Shown here: in pieces, positions 31,643 through 40,073 of the stretch | Numbering within the stretch: the first letter of the stretch is position 1 | How the letters are laid out: the number at the start of each line of letters is the position of its first letter | Assembly: GCA_964473255.1 (NCBI GenBank) | Contig: CAYYOT010000002.1 | Location: 95,175 to 159,174, forward strand | DNA: 64,000 nt | Direction of reading: 5' to 3' | DNA from: Kuafuiihalomonas sp964473255 | GTDB lineage: Bacteria; Myxococcota; Kuafuiibacteriia; Kuafuiibacteriales; Kuafuiibacteriaceae | Notes under the pieces: generated by a model | Database searches by the model: none | What the model saw: the letters and a program-made list of their open reading frames with translations, nothing else | What the model was told of the DNA's origin: nothing | Position numbers and translations under genes: made by a program

Positions 31643-33009
31643 GACGGGCCGAGACCCAGTCGCTTGGACTGCGATGACTGAAATCGGTAGTTCGGATCGA
31701 CTCGAGCCTTGAATGCCCGGAACTCGCCCAGGCGAGGGTACATGGCCTCGAAGGTCGCCTTGGACATGAGCGCATCCTTGGCGAGATACAGACGGCCACC
31801 ATGTCTCAGAAGAATCTCATCGAGATGCCGCGCGAACGCGTAGAGATCCTCTCCCGTGTGGGGGAAATCGAGGGCGAGCGTGTAGCCTTCGTGCAGATAG
31901 GACAGCAGACCCGGTCCCTGGGGACCGCAGGCCTTGAGCACCGCGAGGAAGGAGGCCCGCTTGGAAGCGGTGATTGCTTCCAGGAGGTCGATGAGTCCCT
32001 GACGTGCGGTGGCTGCCGGAAAGAGCGCCTGATACTGCACGAAGCCTCGGCTTCCGTAGATTCGGTTCCAGTGGAGGATACCGTCGAGGGGATAAAAGAA
32101 TGCATCGTAGGTTTCTACGTGCTGTCCGTCGGGCTGAGCAGCATAGTAAGCCGTGTTGAAGGCTCGCACCGACAGTGGGTTGAGCGCAAAGCTGGGGAAG
32201 TCGAACGGCACGACCTTTTTCAGCTTCGTCGAAAGACTCAATGGACGGGAGCGCAATCGCTCGGGAAGCTCGTCGACCGTCCCGTCATTGGCGAGTTTGA
32301 GCACCGATCGGCCAAGCGATCGTCCGGTAGCGAGACAGTCAATCCAGGCCACTGAATATCGATATCGGTGGTTCGTAGATGTGAAGGCCTCGAGGGTTTC
32401 GTCGATGTTCTTGGTCTTGATGTGATCGACCATGAAGTAGCTCGTCTGGATCCGAAGGAGGCGGATGCGAGCGGAGAGAATGATGCCAGTCAGCCCCATT
32501 CCCCCAACCGTCGCCCAGAACAGATCGGGGTTGTCATCGGGGCTGCAGGTCGCGACCTCTCCGGTTCCGAGGAGCAGCGTCATCGATTCAACGAAATTCC
32601 CGAAAGACCCATCCGCGTGATGGTTCTTCCCGTGCACGTCGGCGGCGATGGCTCCTCCTACGGTGACGAACTTCGTGCCCGGTGTCGTCGGCAAGAACCA
32701 TCCGCGAGGCAGAAAGACTTCGATGAGCTCTGCGAAGGACGTGCCCGCTTCACACTCGACGACGCCGGTCGCTTCGTCGAACGCCAGGAAGCGGTGTAGA
32801 CTCGTCTGAATCAGGACTCCGGCCTCTCGATTGAGCGCCGAGTCGCCATACGCTCGACCGAGGCCTCGGGGAATCACGCTCGCCGAGTCTCCGCGGACGA
32901 CCACTTCTTGCATGGCTTCGAATCGCTGCGGGGCTCGGACCCAGCACGCCTCGACCGGAGCCCGGCCCCAACCACCGAGGGGCAGCTTCCTGAAACCACG
33001 GGCAGACAT
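31639..33009 (-). CDS. dprE1-like: DprE1-like FAD-dependent polyprenyl-phosphoribose 2-epimerase (oxidase)
   Basis: A 456-aa FAD-linked oxidase (mycobacterial DprE1 is 461 aa). The match extends over the whole length: HGKNHHADGSFGNFVESM, DLFWATVGGMGLTGIILSAR, YSVAWIDCLATG, FYPLDGILHWNRIYGSRGFV and GGRLYLAKD with the substrate-contact Lys. It would oxidise polyprenyl-phosphoryl ribose at C2, to be reduced by DprE2. At the position of the reactive Cys387 of the tuberculosis enzyme, this protein has Ala379 (TLALDFP against NICVDFP). The ATG at 33009 is preferred over an upstream start. Confidence 0.92.
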   Translation of the reverse strand: MSARGFRKLPLGGWGRAPVEACWVRAPQRFEAMQEVVVRGDSASVIPRGLGRAYGDSALNREAGVLIQTSLHRFLAFDEATGVVECEAGTSFAELIEVFLPRGWFLPTTPGTKFVTVGGAIAADVHGKNHHADGSFGNFVESMTLLLGTGEVATCSPDDNPDLFWATVGGMGLTGIILSARIRLLRIQTSYFMVDHIKTKNIDETLEAFTSTNHRYRYSVAWIDCLATGRSLGRSVLKLANDGTVDELPERLRSRPLSLSTKLKKVVPFDFPSFALNPLSVRAFNTAYYAAQPDGQHVETYDAFFYPLDGILHWNRIYGSRGFVQYQALFPAATARQGLIDLLEAITASKRASFLAVLKACGPQGPGLLSYLHEGYTLALDFPHTGEDLYAFARHLDEILLRHGGRLYLAKDALMSKATFEAMYPRLGEFRAFKARVDPNYRFQSSQSKRLGLGPS

Positions 33010-33085
33010 GGGCCGGGAACCTATCAGGACGGACCTGTGGCGACCACGCCTTGACACACGATCGGCTTGGTCTCACCTACACTTC

Positions 33086-34549
33086 GTGGTCGAGAGCTCG
33101 CCTCCATCTCCTGAAGGTCGGCCACTGTGCGTGGACCTGGACGGCACACTGATCGCGACGGACGTCCTGTGGGAGTCGGTACTACTTCTAGTCCGCAAGG
33201 CGCCGACGGCGCTGCTCGCAGCTCCTTTTTGGGCTCTGGAGGGTCGTGCGACGTTCAAGCGGCGCCTGGCCGAGCACGTCCAGCCCAACCCGGCCGCTCT
33301 TCCCTACCGGGCCGAGGTCGTGCAGCTGGTCGAGGCCGCGCGGAGAGACGGCCGGAAGGTACTGCTCGTGACCGCCTCGGACCAGGCGGTCGCGGACGCG
33401 GTCGCCGAACACCTCGGGCTATTCGATGAGGCTCTGGGCAGCGACGGGCAGCGTAATCTCAAGGGTACGAAGAAGGGCCAGTACTTGGCCGAGCGGTTCG
33501 GTAAGGGCGGATTCGACTACGCGGGCGATTCGTCGGCCGACCTCGGTGTCTGGTCGCAGGCTCATCGAGGTCACGCCGTGGCTGCGAGTCCATCCACGGT
33601 CCGTCGGGCCCGGGCGGAGGGCAACGTGGAGCCGCTGCCGCTCGTCACACCCGGTTCGCTCCGGGCGGCCATCCGGGCTCTGCGACCTCATCAGTGGGCC
33701 AAGAACGTACTTCTCTTCGTTCCGGCAATTCTCGCTCATCGTTACCGGGACCCGGGTGTACTGTTTCACCTCGTCCTCGCATTTTTCTCGTTCAGCCTTT
33801 GTGCATCATCGGTCTACGTTCTGAACGACCTCCTCGACCTCGAATCGGACCGTCAGCACAGATCCAAGAAGCGTCGTCCACTTGCATCGGGGGCCCTGAG
33901 CATTCCCAGCGGAATTGCCCTCGGTATTGGTGCACTCGCCGCTGGGCTGGGGGTCGCGGTGGTCTGGCTTCCTCTCGGCTTTCAGCTGGCCCTGCTCGGG
34001 TACTTGGCGCTCACCACCGCTTACTCCGTCTTTCTCAAGCGGAAGCTCCTGTTGGACGTCATCATGCTGGCCCTGCTGTTCACATACCGAGTCTTGGCCG
34101 GCGGCATTGCGGTCAATGTCGATGTTTCGTTTTGGCTGCTGGCGTTTTCGCTCTTCTTTTTCACCGGGTTGGCGTTCGTGAAGAGATATTCGGAGCTGGT
34201 CGCACTGCAAGAGAAAGAGCTCGCCTGGGTGCCTGGGCGAAATTACACGGTCATCGACCTCGACCTGGTGCGGTCGATCGGTCCCGCAAGCGGGATTGCT
34301 TCCGTTTTGGTCATGTGTCTCTATCTCAACAGCCCCGAGGTCCGGGAGCTTTATGCGCAGCCTGAAGTGCTCATCCTCATCGCGCCGGTTCTGCTGTACT
34401 GGATCAGTCGCATCTGGTTTCTCGCCGGGCGCAATGAGCTCGACGACGACCCGGTCGTATTCGCGATACGGGACCGGGTCAGCTTGCTGACGGGCGCGAT
34501 CGTGGCTCTGTTGGTGCTTATCGCCCGTTTCCCTTGGCCCGGTCGATGA
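33086..34549 (+). CDS. HAD phosphatase - UbiA prenyltransferase fusion
   Basis: A 487-aa two-domain protein. The N-terminal domain is a HAD hydrolase (CVDLDGTLIATD with the DxDGT nucleophile motif, later GDSSADLGVW). The C-terminal domain is a UbiA-type polytopic prenyltransferase (LRPHQWAKNVLLFVPAILAH, NDLLDLESDRQHRSKKRRP as the NDxxDxxxD motif, second Asp region VKRYSE). In Mycobacterium, separate proteins (UbiA/Rv3806c and a phosphatase) put phosphoribose on polyprenyl phosphate and then remove the 5-phosphate; the fusion could do both steps and feed DprE1. The start GTG at 33086 is weakly supported. It overlaps the next gene by ATGA. Confidence 0.88.
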   Translation: MVESSPPSPEGRPLCVDLDGTLIATDVLWESVLLLVRKAPTALLAAPFWALEGRATFKRRLAEHVQPNPAALPYRAEVVQLVEAARRDGRKVLLVTASDQAVADAVAEHLGLFDEALGSDGQRNLKGTKKGQYLAERFGKGGFDYAGDSSADLGVWSQAHRGHAVAASPSTVRRARAEGNVEPLPLVTPGSLRAAIRALRPHQWAKNVLLFVPAILAHRYRDPGVLFHLVLAFFSFSLCASSVYVLNDLLDLESDRQHRSKKRRPLASGALSIPSGIALGIGALAAGLGVAVVWLPLGFQLALLGYLALTTAYSVFLKRKLLLDVIMLALLFTYRVLAGGIAVNVDVSFWLLAFSLFFFTGLAFVKRYSELVALQEKELAWVPGRNYTVIDLDLVRSIGPASGIASVLVMCLYLNSPEVRELYAQPEVLILIAPVLLYWISRIWFLAGRNELDDDPVVFAIRDRVSLLTGAIVALLVLIARFPWPGR

Positions 34550-37500
34550 GCTGTAGAACCGCCTGCACGAGACTCATGTTTCCCGCAGTCGTCGTTTCGG
34601 CGCTGCTCTCCTCTTCGCTTCGAGCGCAGAACTCGCCTCCATCCGGTTCCACCCCGGGCCCGACATCGACACCGACGACCGGCCAGGCCCAGCCCGCTCC
34701 ATCCACCGATGAGGCGGACCTGGTTGCCGCACGCATTCGATCCCTTCAGAGGGAGATCATCGCCCTGTCCGGGTTGCTCAACAGCCGTCTTCCCGAGGAT
34801 GTCGACCTGTTTTCCTTGTTCGTCGTGGATCCTCGTGACGACTCGGCGGTGAGCTCCCGTCTTCGAGAGCTCCAGCGCACCGTGGCCGAGGCTCGAAGCC
34901 GGTCGGTGGGCAGGAGTGCGGTGACCGCGACGACGACCGAAGCACGGGCTGACCGGCTGATGACGGCCACCTCGAGCTCGGCCGCGCAGCAGTTGCTCGA
35001 CGCCGTTGAACCGGGGAATCGGGGGAGCGGAGTCTCGGGAGACGAGATCGAGGCGCTGCGCCTGCTGCGGGACATACTCCGGATTCGTTTCTTGAAGCGA
35101 CCGGCAGCGTTCCGACAGGCGATCGCGGGCGCCGAGGAAAAGCGACGCACCATCCGGCGGCTGGAGGCGAAGGCCCTTCAGTCGCGGCGCGAGGCCGAGT
35201 CTGCCGCCCAAGCCGCCGAAGATGCGCGGAGGACGGCGCTGGAGGAGGCTCGTCTCGCCGAGACGGAGGCGCTGAAGGCCTTAGCGACGGAGCGCGTACG
35301 CATCGAGTCTCTCCGAGGTCGGGTGGCCGAAGTGCAGGCCAGCCTCGCCCTCGATCAAGCCGAGTCGTCGGCTCGGGCTTCGTTGCGATTGACTGACTAC
35401 GAGCAATGGCTTTCGCGGTCTCGTCGCGAAGACCTCGATCCGTCGAGTGCCGACCAAACCTACGACGAGGTAACCGCCGAGCTGGATGCGCTGCTCATGC
35501 GCCTACGGCGCCAGCTCGCCGTCCTCGTGAAGCCGCCCAGCGTTCCTCGGATACCCGCCGGGCTCGATTATCGCGGGCCTACGAGCGGCGCGCTGAGCGA
35601 AGAGGTCGCCGACCTACAGACGGCCCTTCGCGACGTCGTACAGGAGGCCGAGTCCGTCATCTCGGAGGAGCGCTACGCTCGCTGGCAAGGCGCCGAGATT
35701 CTGGCCGTCGAATGTGATGCGCTCAGCCGACTGCGACTGAAACTAGCCGAGAGCCTGAGCCCGGAAAAATACTCGCAACAGTTTGGGCTGACGGCGGCCG
35801 GCGTCGAGGAACTGCGAAGAGAAGTCACGCAGCTGGCGCTGATGGGTCGTTGGTATCTCATGAGCACCCTTCGGAGCATCCGTACGCTCCCGGTCAGGCT
35901 GCGCGACCCTGGAATGATGCGGCAGGTTGCCTGGGCCTCCTTCAAGGTCTTGCTCCTGACGGGTGCACTCTTGATGCTCCGACGGCGCGCGCGAGGATGG
36001 ATCATCAGCTTGCGCCAGTACTTGACGGCTCGTCTCAAGAGCCGACTCTTGATGTCTCGCGTCACCAGTTGGACGTCGTTCCTTCTGCAGAACGGGCGGA
36101 CGGTCGTCTTCTTGATACTCTGCTACGCCGTCTTCCGCGGAGAGCCATCGTCGCGCGAATGGGCCCTCATTGCGCGGCTCGTCAAGGGTCTCGCCTGGTA
36201 CATGTTTGCGTCCGCGGTCGTTCATCACGCTCTCACTCATCGTCGAAGGCGACGTCGACGACTGTCGGATGGCGCCAGCAACAAGATTCTTCGCTCGATC
36301 CGACTGGTCGGACGTTACGTCTTCGTCGCCTACGCGCTCCTAACGACATCCTACGAGATCATCGGAGGAGGATACTTATATAGTTTGATCCGGGGACTAT
36401 CCTGGTTGGGAGCCGCGATCATTGCTTTCGTGCTTCTGCGCCGGTACAAAGATGATATCGGCGCCGCGTACCTGCGGCTACGACCAACCGGATGGTTTGC
36501 CGACGCGATCCGCAGGTCGGAAGGTGGTTCGCTCGGCTTCTTCTATGCCGTAGCTGCCTTCGCCGTGGTCAGCGCGCAAACCGTGGCTTCCGGCTTCAGT
36601 CGTCTCTTGCTTCGCTTCGACCAGACGAGAAGAGCCTTGGCTTATCTCTTTCGTCGTCGACTGGAGCGAAAAGCCGAGGCGGCTGGTCGCGGCAGCGTCG
36701 ACGTCGAAGCTCTTCCCGAGCCCATCCGGGAGGCCTTCACCGAAGGGCCCGTCGAAGAAGAAGAGGCGATCGACTTCTGGCCTCACCTCGATTCCGCCCT
36801 CGATGGCGCTCTTCGATGGTACGAGGAAGGCGAGGGGGTTTCGTTCGCCGTCATCGGGGAGCGAGGAAGCGGCAAGACGTCTTGGCTCCGGGCTCTGGGG
36901 CGGGCCCTGGTGCCCGTCGAGACGACCTATGTATCGCTGGAACGCAGGTGCACGAGCCGCGAAGCAGTGATCGAGCTGTTTGCCGAGCAGCTCGGTACGG
37001 AAAAGTGTACGAGCGAAGTATCGCTCTCGAAGCAGCTGCTACGAGGTGAACGTCGGGTTGTCCTCGTCGATAACGGGCAACAGCTGATGCTGCGAACCGT
37101 CGGAGGAACCGAGGGGTACAAGGCGTTCGTAGACTTGATTGCTCGCACTTCCCATCACGTCCTGTGGGTCGTCGGATTTTCCAAGTATTCGTGGTCGTTC
37201 ATCGACAAGCGCTTTCAGGGACGGAACATGTTCTCTAGCGAGATTCGGCTCGACGGATGGCCCGAGGAGCGCATCGCCGAGCTCATCCGCGAACGCATGA
37301 CGGCGTCGGGCTACGAGGCGAGCTTCGAGGAGCTCGTCCTCGACCAGATCTTCGAGTATGACTCCGAGGACGAGGAGGCTCGGACGAGCGACCGCTACCT
37401 GCGTCTCCTCTGGGATCAAGCGAAGGGAAACCCACGAGTGGCCATCCACTTCTGGAAGCGTTCGCTCTACGTTGACGGAACCATCGAGGCTCGGGTCCGG

Positions 37501-37770
37501 TTGTTCGCCGAGCCCGACGTGCAGGCCCTGAACGACCTGGAGGAAGAATCCCGATTTGTTCTCGCGGCGATCATGGTCCATGAGAGCCTCACTTTGGCCG
37601 AGGCGGCCCGCTGTCTTTCTTATCCGGTGAACGTCTGCCAGGCCGCTTTGTCCCATCTGATCTCTCGGAAGATCATCGTGAGAAACGAGGGCAGGTACCG
37701 AATTCCGACCCTGATGTATCGGGCGGTTGCTCAGTTTCTCGTTCGTCAAAACCTCATTCAAGAGACGTGA
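34546..37770 (+). CDS. Large membrane protein with coiled coil, multiple membrane helices and a P-loop ATPase/winged-helix C-terminus
   Basis: A 1074-aa protein. It starts with a signal peptide (LMFPAVVVSALLSSSLRAQ), then a long extracytoplasmic part with heptad-like helices (about 170-270), then six or so membrane helices between about 470 and 690. The cytoplasmic C-terminus has a P-loop IGERGSGKTSW (G771-T778, K777), a Walker B-like VVLVDNGQQL with D842 followed by Asn rather than Glu, and a final winged-helix-like region (SLTLAEAARCLSYPVN). The N-terminal layout resembles MscK-type channel proteins without the MscS pore, which is supplied by the next gene 10 nt away. It may be an ATPase that gates or senses for that channel; this is inference. 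The ATG at 34546 overlaps the UbiA stop. Confidence 0.7.
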   Translation: MSCRTACTRLMFPAVVVSALLSSSLRAQNSPPSGSTPGPTSTPTTGQAQPAPSTDEADLVAARIRSLQREIIALSGLLNSRLPEDVDLFSLFVVDPRDDSAVSSRLRELQRTVAEARSRSVGRSAVTATTTEARADRLMTATSSSAAQQLLDAVEPGNRGSGVSGDEIEALRLLRDILRIRFLKRPAAFRQAIAGAEEKRRTIRRLEAKALQSRREAESAAQAAEDARRTALEEARLAETEALKALATERVRIESLRGRVAEVQASLALDQAESSARASLRLTDYEQWLSRSRREDLDPSSADQTYDEVTAELDALLMRLRRQLAVLVKPPSVPRIPAGLDYRGPTSGALSEEVADLQTALRDVVQEAESVISEERYARWQGAEILAVECDALSRLRLKLAESLSPEKYSQQFGLTAAGVEELRREVTQLALMGRWYLMSTLRSIRTLPVRLRDPGMMRQVAWASFKVLLLTGALLMLRRRARGWIISLRQYLTARLKSRLLMSRVTSWTSFLLQNGRTVVFLILCYAVFRGEPSSREWALIARLVKGLAWYMFASAVVHHALTHRRRRRRRLSDGASNKILRSIRLVGRYVFVAYALLTTSYEIIGGGYLYSLIRGLSWLGAAIIAFVLLRRYKDDIGAAYLRLRPTGWFADAIRRSEGGSLGFFYAVAAFAVVSAQTVASGFSRLLLRFDQTRRALAYLFRRRLERKAEAAGRGSVDVEALPEPIREAFTEGPVEEEEAIDFWPHLDSALDGALRWYEEGEGVSFAVIGERGSGKTSWLRALGRALVPVETTYVSLERRCTSREAVIELFAEQLGTEKCTSEVSLSKQLLRGERRVVLVDNGQQLMLRTVGGTEGYKAFVDLIARTSHHVLWVVGFSKYSWSFIDKRFQGRNMFSSEIRLDGWPEERIAELIRERMTASGYEASFEELVLDQIFEYDSEDEEARTSDRYLRLLWDQAKGNPRVAIHFWKRSLYVDGTIEARVRLFAEPDVQALNDLEEESRFVLAAIMVHESLTLAEAARCLSYPVNVCQAALSHLISRKIIVRNEGRYRIPTLMYRAVAQFLVRQNLIQET

Positions 37771-37780
37771 AGGAGAAGTA

Positions 37781-38617
37781 ATGGACAACGCCAGCCAGCT
37801 GTTTGGCTTCATCCGCGTGGGAGGGCTTCTGCCGGCTTTGATCTTGCTGGTGGGGGCCTGGTTCGTGGGTCGCGTCCTGAATGGCTTCGCTCGTTCGCTC
37901 GGCCAGCGCTTTACCGATCGGCGCCTACAAATCCAGCAGGCGGCGACGTTGCTGAGGTTCTTTGTCTACATCGTGGCGTTCCTCGCTGCGATAGCGGCGG
38001 CCTTCAATCTCACCCAGGAGCTGCTGCTGGCGATCGGGGGGACGGTCGCCGTTACAATTGGTTTTGCTTTGAAAGACGTAGCTTCGTCGATCGCGGCCGG
38101 ACTGACGATTCTCGTCGACCGGCCCTTTCAGGTCGGTGATCGCGTCACGTTCGGAGAGTACAGTGGGGAGATAGTGGAGATCGGCTTGCGTTCGGTCCGG
38201 ATGCAGACGTTGAGCGATGATCTCGTGACGATTCCCAACAACAAGTTCCTGACCGAGCTCGTCGCCTCGAGCAATGCCGGGGAGCTCAACATGATGGTGG
38301 TGATGGACTTCTTCATTGGCATCGACCAGGATCTCGAGCGCGCGCGGGAGATCGTCGCCGACGCCATTACGTCCAGCCGCTACGCCTATCTCAAGAAGGA
38401 CTGGCGAGTCCTCGTCGGCCAGCAAGTCCACGGGAACTACTTTGCTCTTCGGATACGAGCGAAGGTCTACGTCATGGACGTCAAGTTCGAGAAGGCGCTC
38501 GAGAGCGAAGTGACGGAACGCGTGACCAGGGCCTTTCGGGAGGCCGCGATCGGGCCACCCGCGATCCTGCATCGCGGCCCGCAGGCAGCGGACGTGGTCT
38601 TGACCGCGGCGAGCTGA
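37781..38617 (+). CDS. MscS-family mechanosensitive channel
   Basis: A small MscS homologue of 278 aa with two membrane helices before the pore helix (GGTVAVTIGFALKDVASSIA) and the beta domain (LVDRPFQVGDRVTFGEYSGE, VTIPNNKFL). These are the defining blocks of the family, whose members open under membrane tension to release solutes. A textbook AAGGAGAAGTA ribosome site precedes the ATG, and the preceding ATPase gene ends 10 nt upstream. The pair is most likely one functional unit. The reading frame continues upstream, but that part is inside the ATPase gene. Confidence 0.92.
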   Translation: MDNASQLFGFIRVGGLLPALILLVGAWFVGRVLNGFARSLGQRFTDRRLQIQQAATLLRFFVYIVAFLAAIAAAFNLTQELLLAIGGTVAVTIGFALKDVASSIAAGLTILVDRPFQVGDRVTFGEYSGEIVEIGLRSVRMQTLSDDLVTIPNNKFLTELVASSNAGELNMMVVMDFFIGIDQDLERAREIVADAITSSRYAYLKKDWRVLVGQQVHGNYFALRIRAKVYVMDVKFEKALESEVTERVTRAFREAAIGPPAILHRGPQAADVVLTAAS

Positions 38618-38688
38618 GCTCGTTGGAGCGGCCAGACTCGGAGACCGGAGTGTTGCTTTTCTCCTCGTAGCCGAGTTCACTGGAGCGG

Positions 38689-39174
38689 TTGACGAAACGG
38701 GCCCAGAAGCGACGCGAAAAGCCTGTGATCGGTTGGCGGGAATGGGTCCGCCTGCCGGCGCTCGGGGTTCAGGCAGTGAAAGCCAAGGTCGATACCGGTG
38801 CGCGTAGTTCGGCCATCCACGCATTCGATGTCCACATCGACGAAGACGGTCCTATCGTTCGAGTTCGCTTCAAGATTCATCCCATCCAGGACGAATCCAA
38901 ATCTTCGGTGGCGTGCGAGGCGCCTTTGTTCGATCGACGCTGGGTCCGCAGTTCCAACGGAAAGCGCGAGCTGAGACCGGTCATCCGGACCGAACTGGCG
39001 CTCATGGACGAGACTTGGCCGATCGACTTGACGCTGACGTCGCGAGACGTGATGGGTTTCCGGATGCTGCTCGGACGGGAGGCGATCCGCCGGCGGCTCT
39101 TGGTGGACCCTGGGGTCTCCTTCAAGGCCCCCGAGTTCATCCCCGAAGGAAAGGAACGGAGGAAACACCGGTGA
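38689..39174 (+). CDS. Retropepsin-like aspartic protease (RimB/ATP-dependent zinc protease family, DUF785)
   Basis: A 161-aa protein with the retropepsin-like motif VKAKVDTGARSSAIHAF, holding the single active-site Asp of a protease that works as a dimer, followed by the family blocks LGREAIRR and VDPGVSFKAP. The family is usually encoded next to RimK. The start is uncertain: TTG at 38689 with GGAG just upstream is listed; GTG at 38725 is an alternative that matches the usual short N-terminus before IGWREWV. The gene overlaps rimK by GTGA, so the pair is translationally coupled. Confidence 0.85.
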   Translation: MTKRAQKRREKPVIGWREWVRLPALGVQAVKAKVDTGARSSAIHAFDVHIDEDGPIVRVRFKIHPIQDESKSSVACEAPLFDRRWVRSSNGKRELRPVIRTELALMDETWPIDLTLTSRDVMGFRMLLGREAIRRRLLVDPGVSFKAPEFIPEGKERRKHR

Positions 39175-40073
39175 GAATTGGCATCCTGTCGCGGCGTGCA
39201 TCGCTGTACTCGACCCGGAGGCTTCGTGAGGCCGCCGTCGACCGGGGACACGAAGTTCGGGTCGTCGACTACTCGCGCTGCTACATGAACATCACCTCTC
39301 ACAAGCCCGAAGTTCTGTTCGGAGGAGAGTCGCTCAAGTTCGACGCCGTGGTCCCGCGTATTGGCGCGTCGTTGACCTTCTACGGAACCGCGGTCGTTCG
39401 GCAGTTCGAGATGATGGGCGTGTACCCGCTCAACACGTCGCAGGCGATATCGCGTTCTCGAGACAAGCTCCGTTCCATGCAGCTTCTCGCACGGGAGGGG
39501 GTGGGCCTCCCGGTCACCGGGTTCGCCAGGTCGGTCAAAGACGTCGACGGTCTGATTCGGATCGTCGGCGGCGCTCCCCTCATCTTGAAGCTTCTCGAAG
39601 GCACCCAGGGAGTTGGGGTCGTCTTGGCGGAGACGAACAAGGCGGCTGAGTCGGTCATTACGGCCTTCCAACAGCTCGACGCGAACATTTTGGTGCAGGA
39701 GTTCATCAAGGAGGCGGGTGGTGCCGACATTCGCGCGTTCGTCGTTGGTGACAAGGTCGTAGCTTCGATGAAGCGTCAGGGACCGGAGGGAGAGTTTCGC
39801 TCCAACCTGCACCGCGGAGGAACCGCGAGTGGGATTCGACTCACTCCCGAAGAACGTAGTACGGCGGTTCGTTCGGCGAAAATCATGGGACTTCGCGTAG
39901 CCGGAGTCGACATGCTCCGCTCGAATCACGGGCCGGTCGTCATGGAAGTGAACTCGTCCCCGGGGCTCGAGGGGATCGAAGCCGCCAGCGGGAAGGACGT
40001 GGCTAATGCGATCATCGAGTACATCGAACGAAGCTCAGGGCCCAACAAGACGAAAGACCGCATCAAAGGCTAG
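39171..40073 (+). CDS. rimK: RimK-type ATP-grasp amino-acid ligase
   Basis: A 300-aa ATP-grasp ligase. The N-terminal domain reads IGILSRRASLYSTRRLREAA, as in RimK. The ATP-grasp core shows PLILKLLEGTQGVGVVLAE, LVQEFIKEAGGADIRAFVVG and the metal-binding VVMEVNSSPGLEGIE. RimK adds glutamate residues to the C-terminus of ribosomal protein S6; other homologues glutamylate other targets. The GTG start at 39171 follows GGAGG and overlaps the protease stop. The run protease-RimK-M14 enzyme is a recurrent gene set, so the three probably act on the same modified protein. Confidence 0.92.
   Translation: MRIGILSRRASLYSTRRLREAAVDRGHEVRVVDYSRCYMNITSHKPEVLFGGESLKFDAVVPRIGASLTFYGTAVVRQFEMMGVYPLNTSQAISRSRDKLRSMQLLAREGVGLPVTGFARSVKDVDGLIRIVGGAPLILKLLEGTQGVGVVLAETNKAAESVITAFQQLDANILVQEFIKEAGGADIRAFVVGDKVVASMKRQGPEGEFRSNLHRGGTASGIRLTPEERSTAVRSAKIMGLRVAGVDMLRSNHGPVVMEVNSSPGLEGIEAASGKDVANAIIEYIERSSGPNKTKDRIKG

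Noticed and set aside
37727..37780. Upstream extension of the MscS frame
   Set aside because: Lies inside the ATPase gene; the ATG at 37781 follows a strong ribosome site and gives the usual MscS N-terminus.
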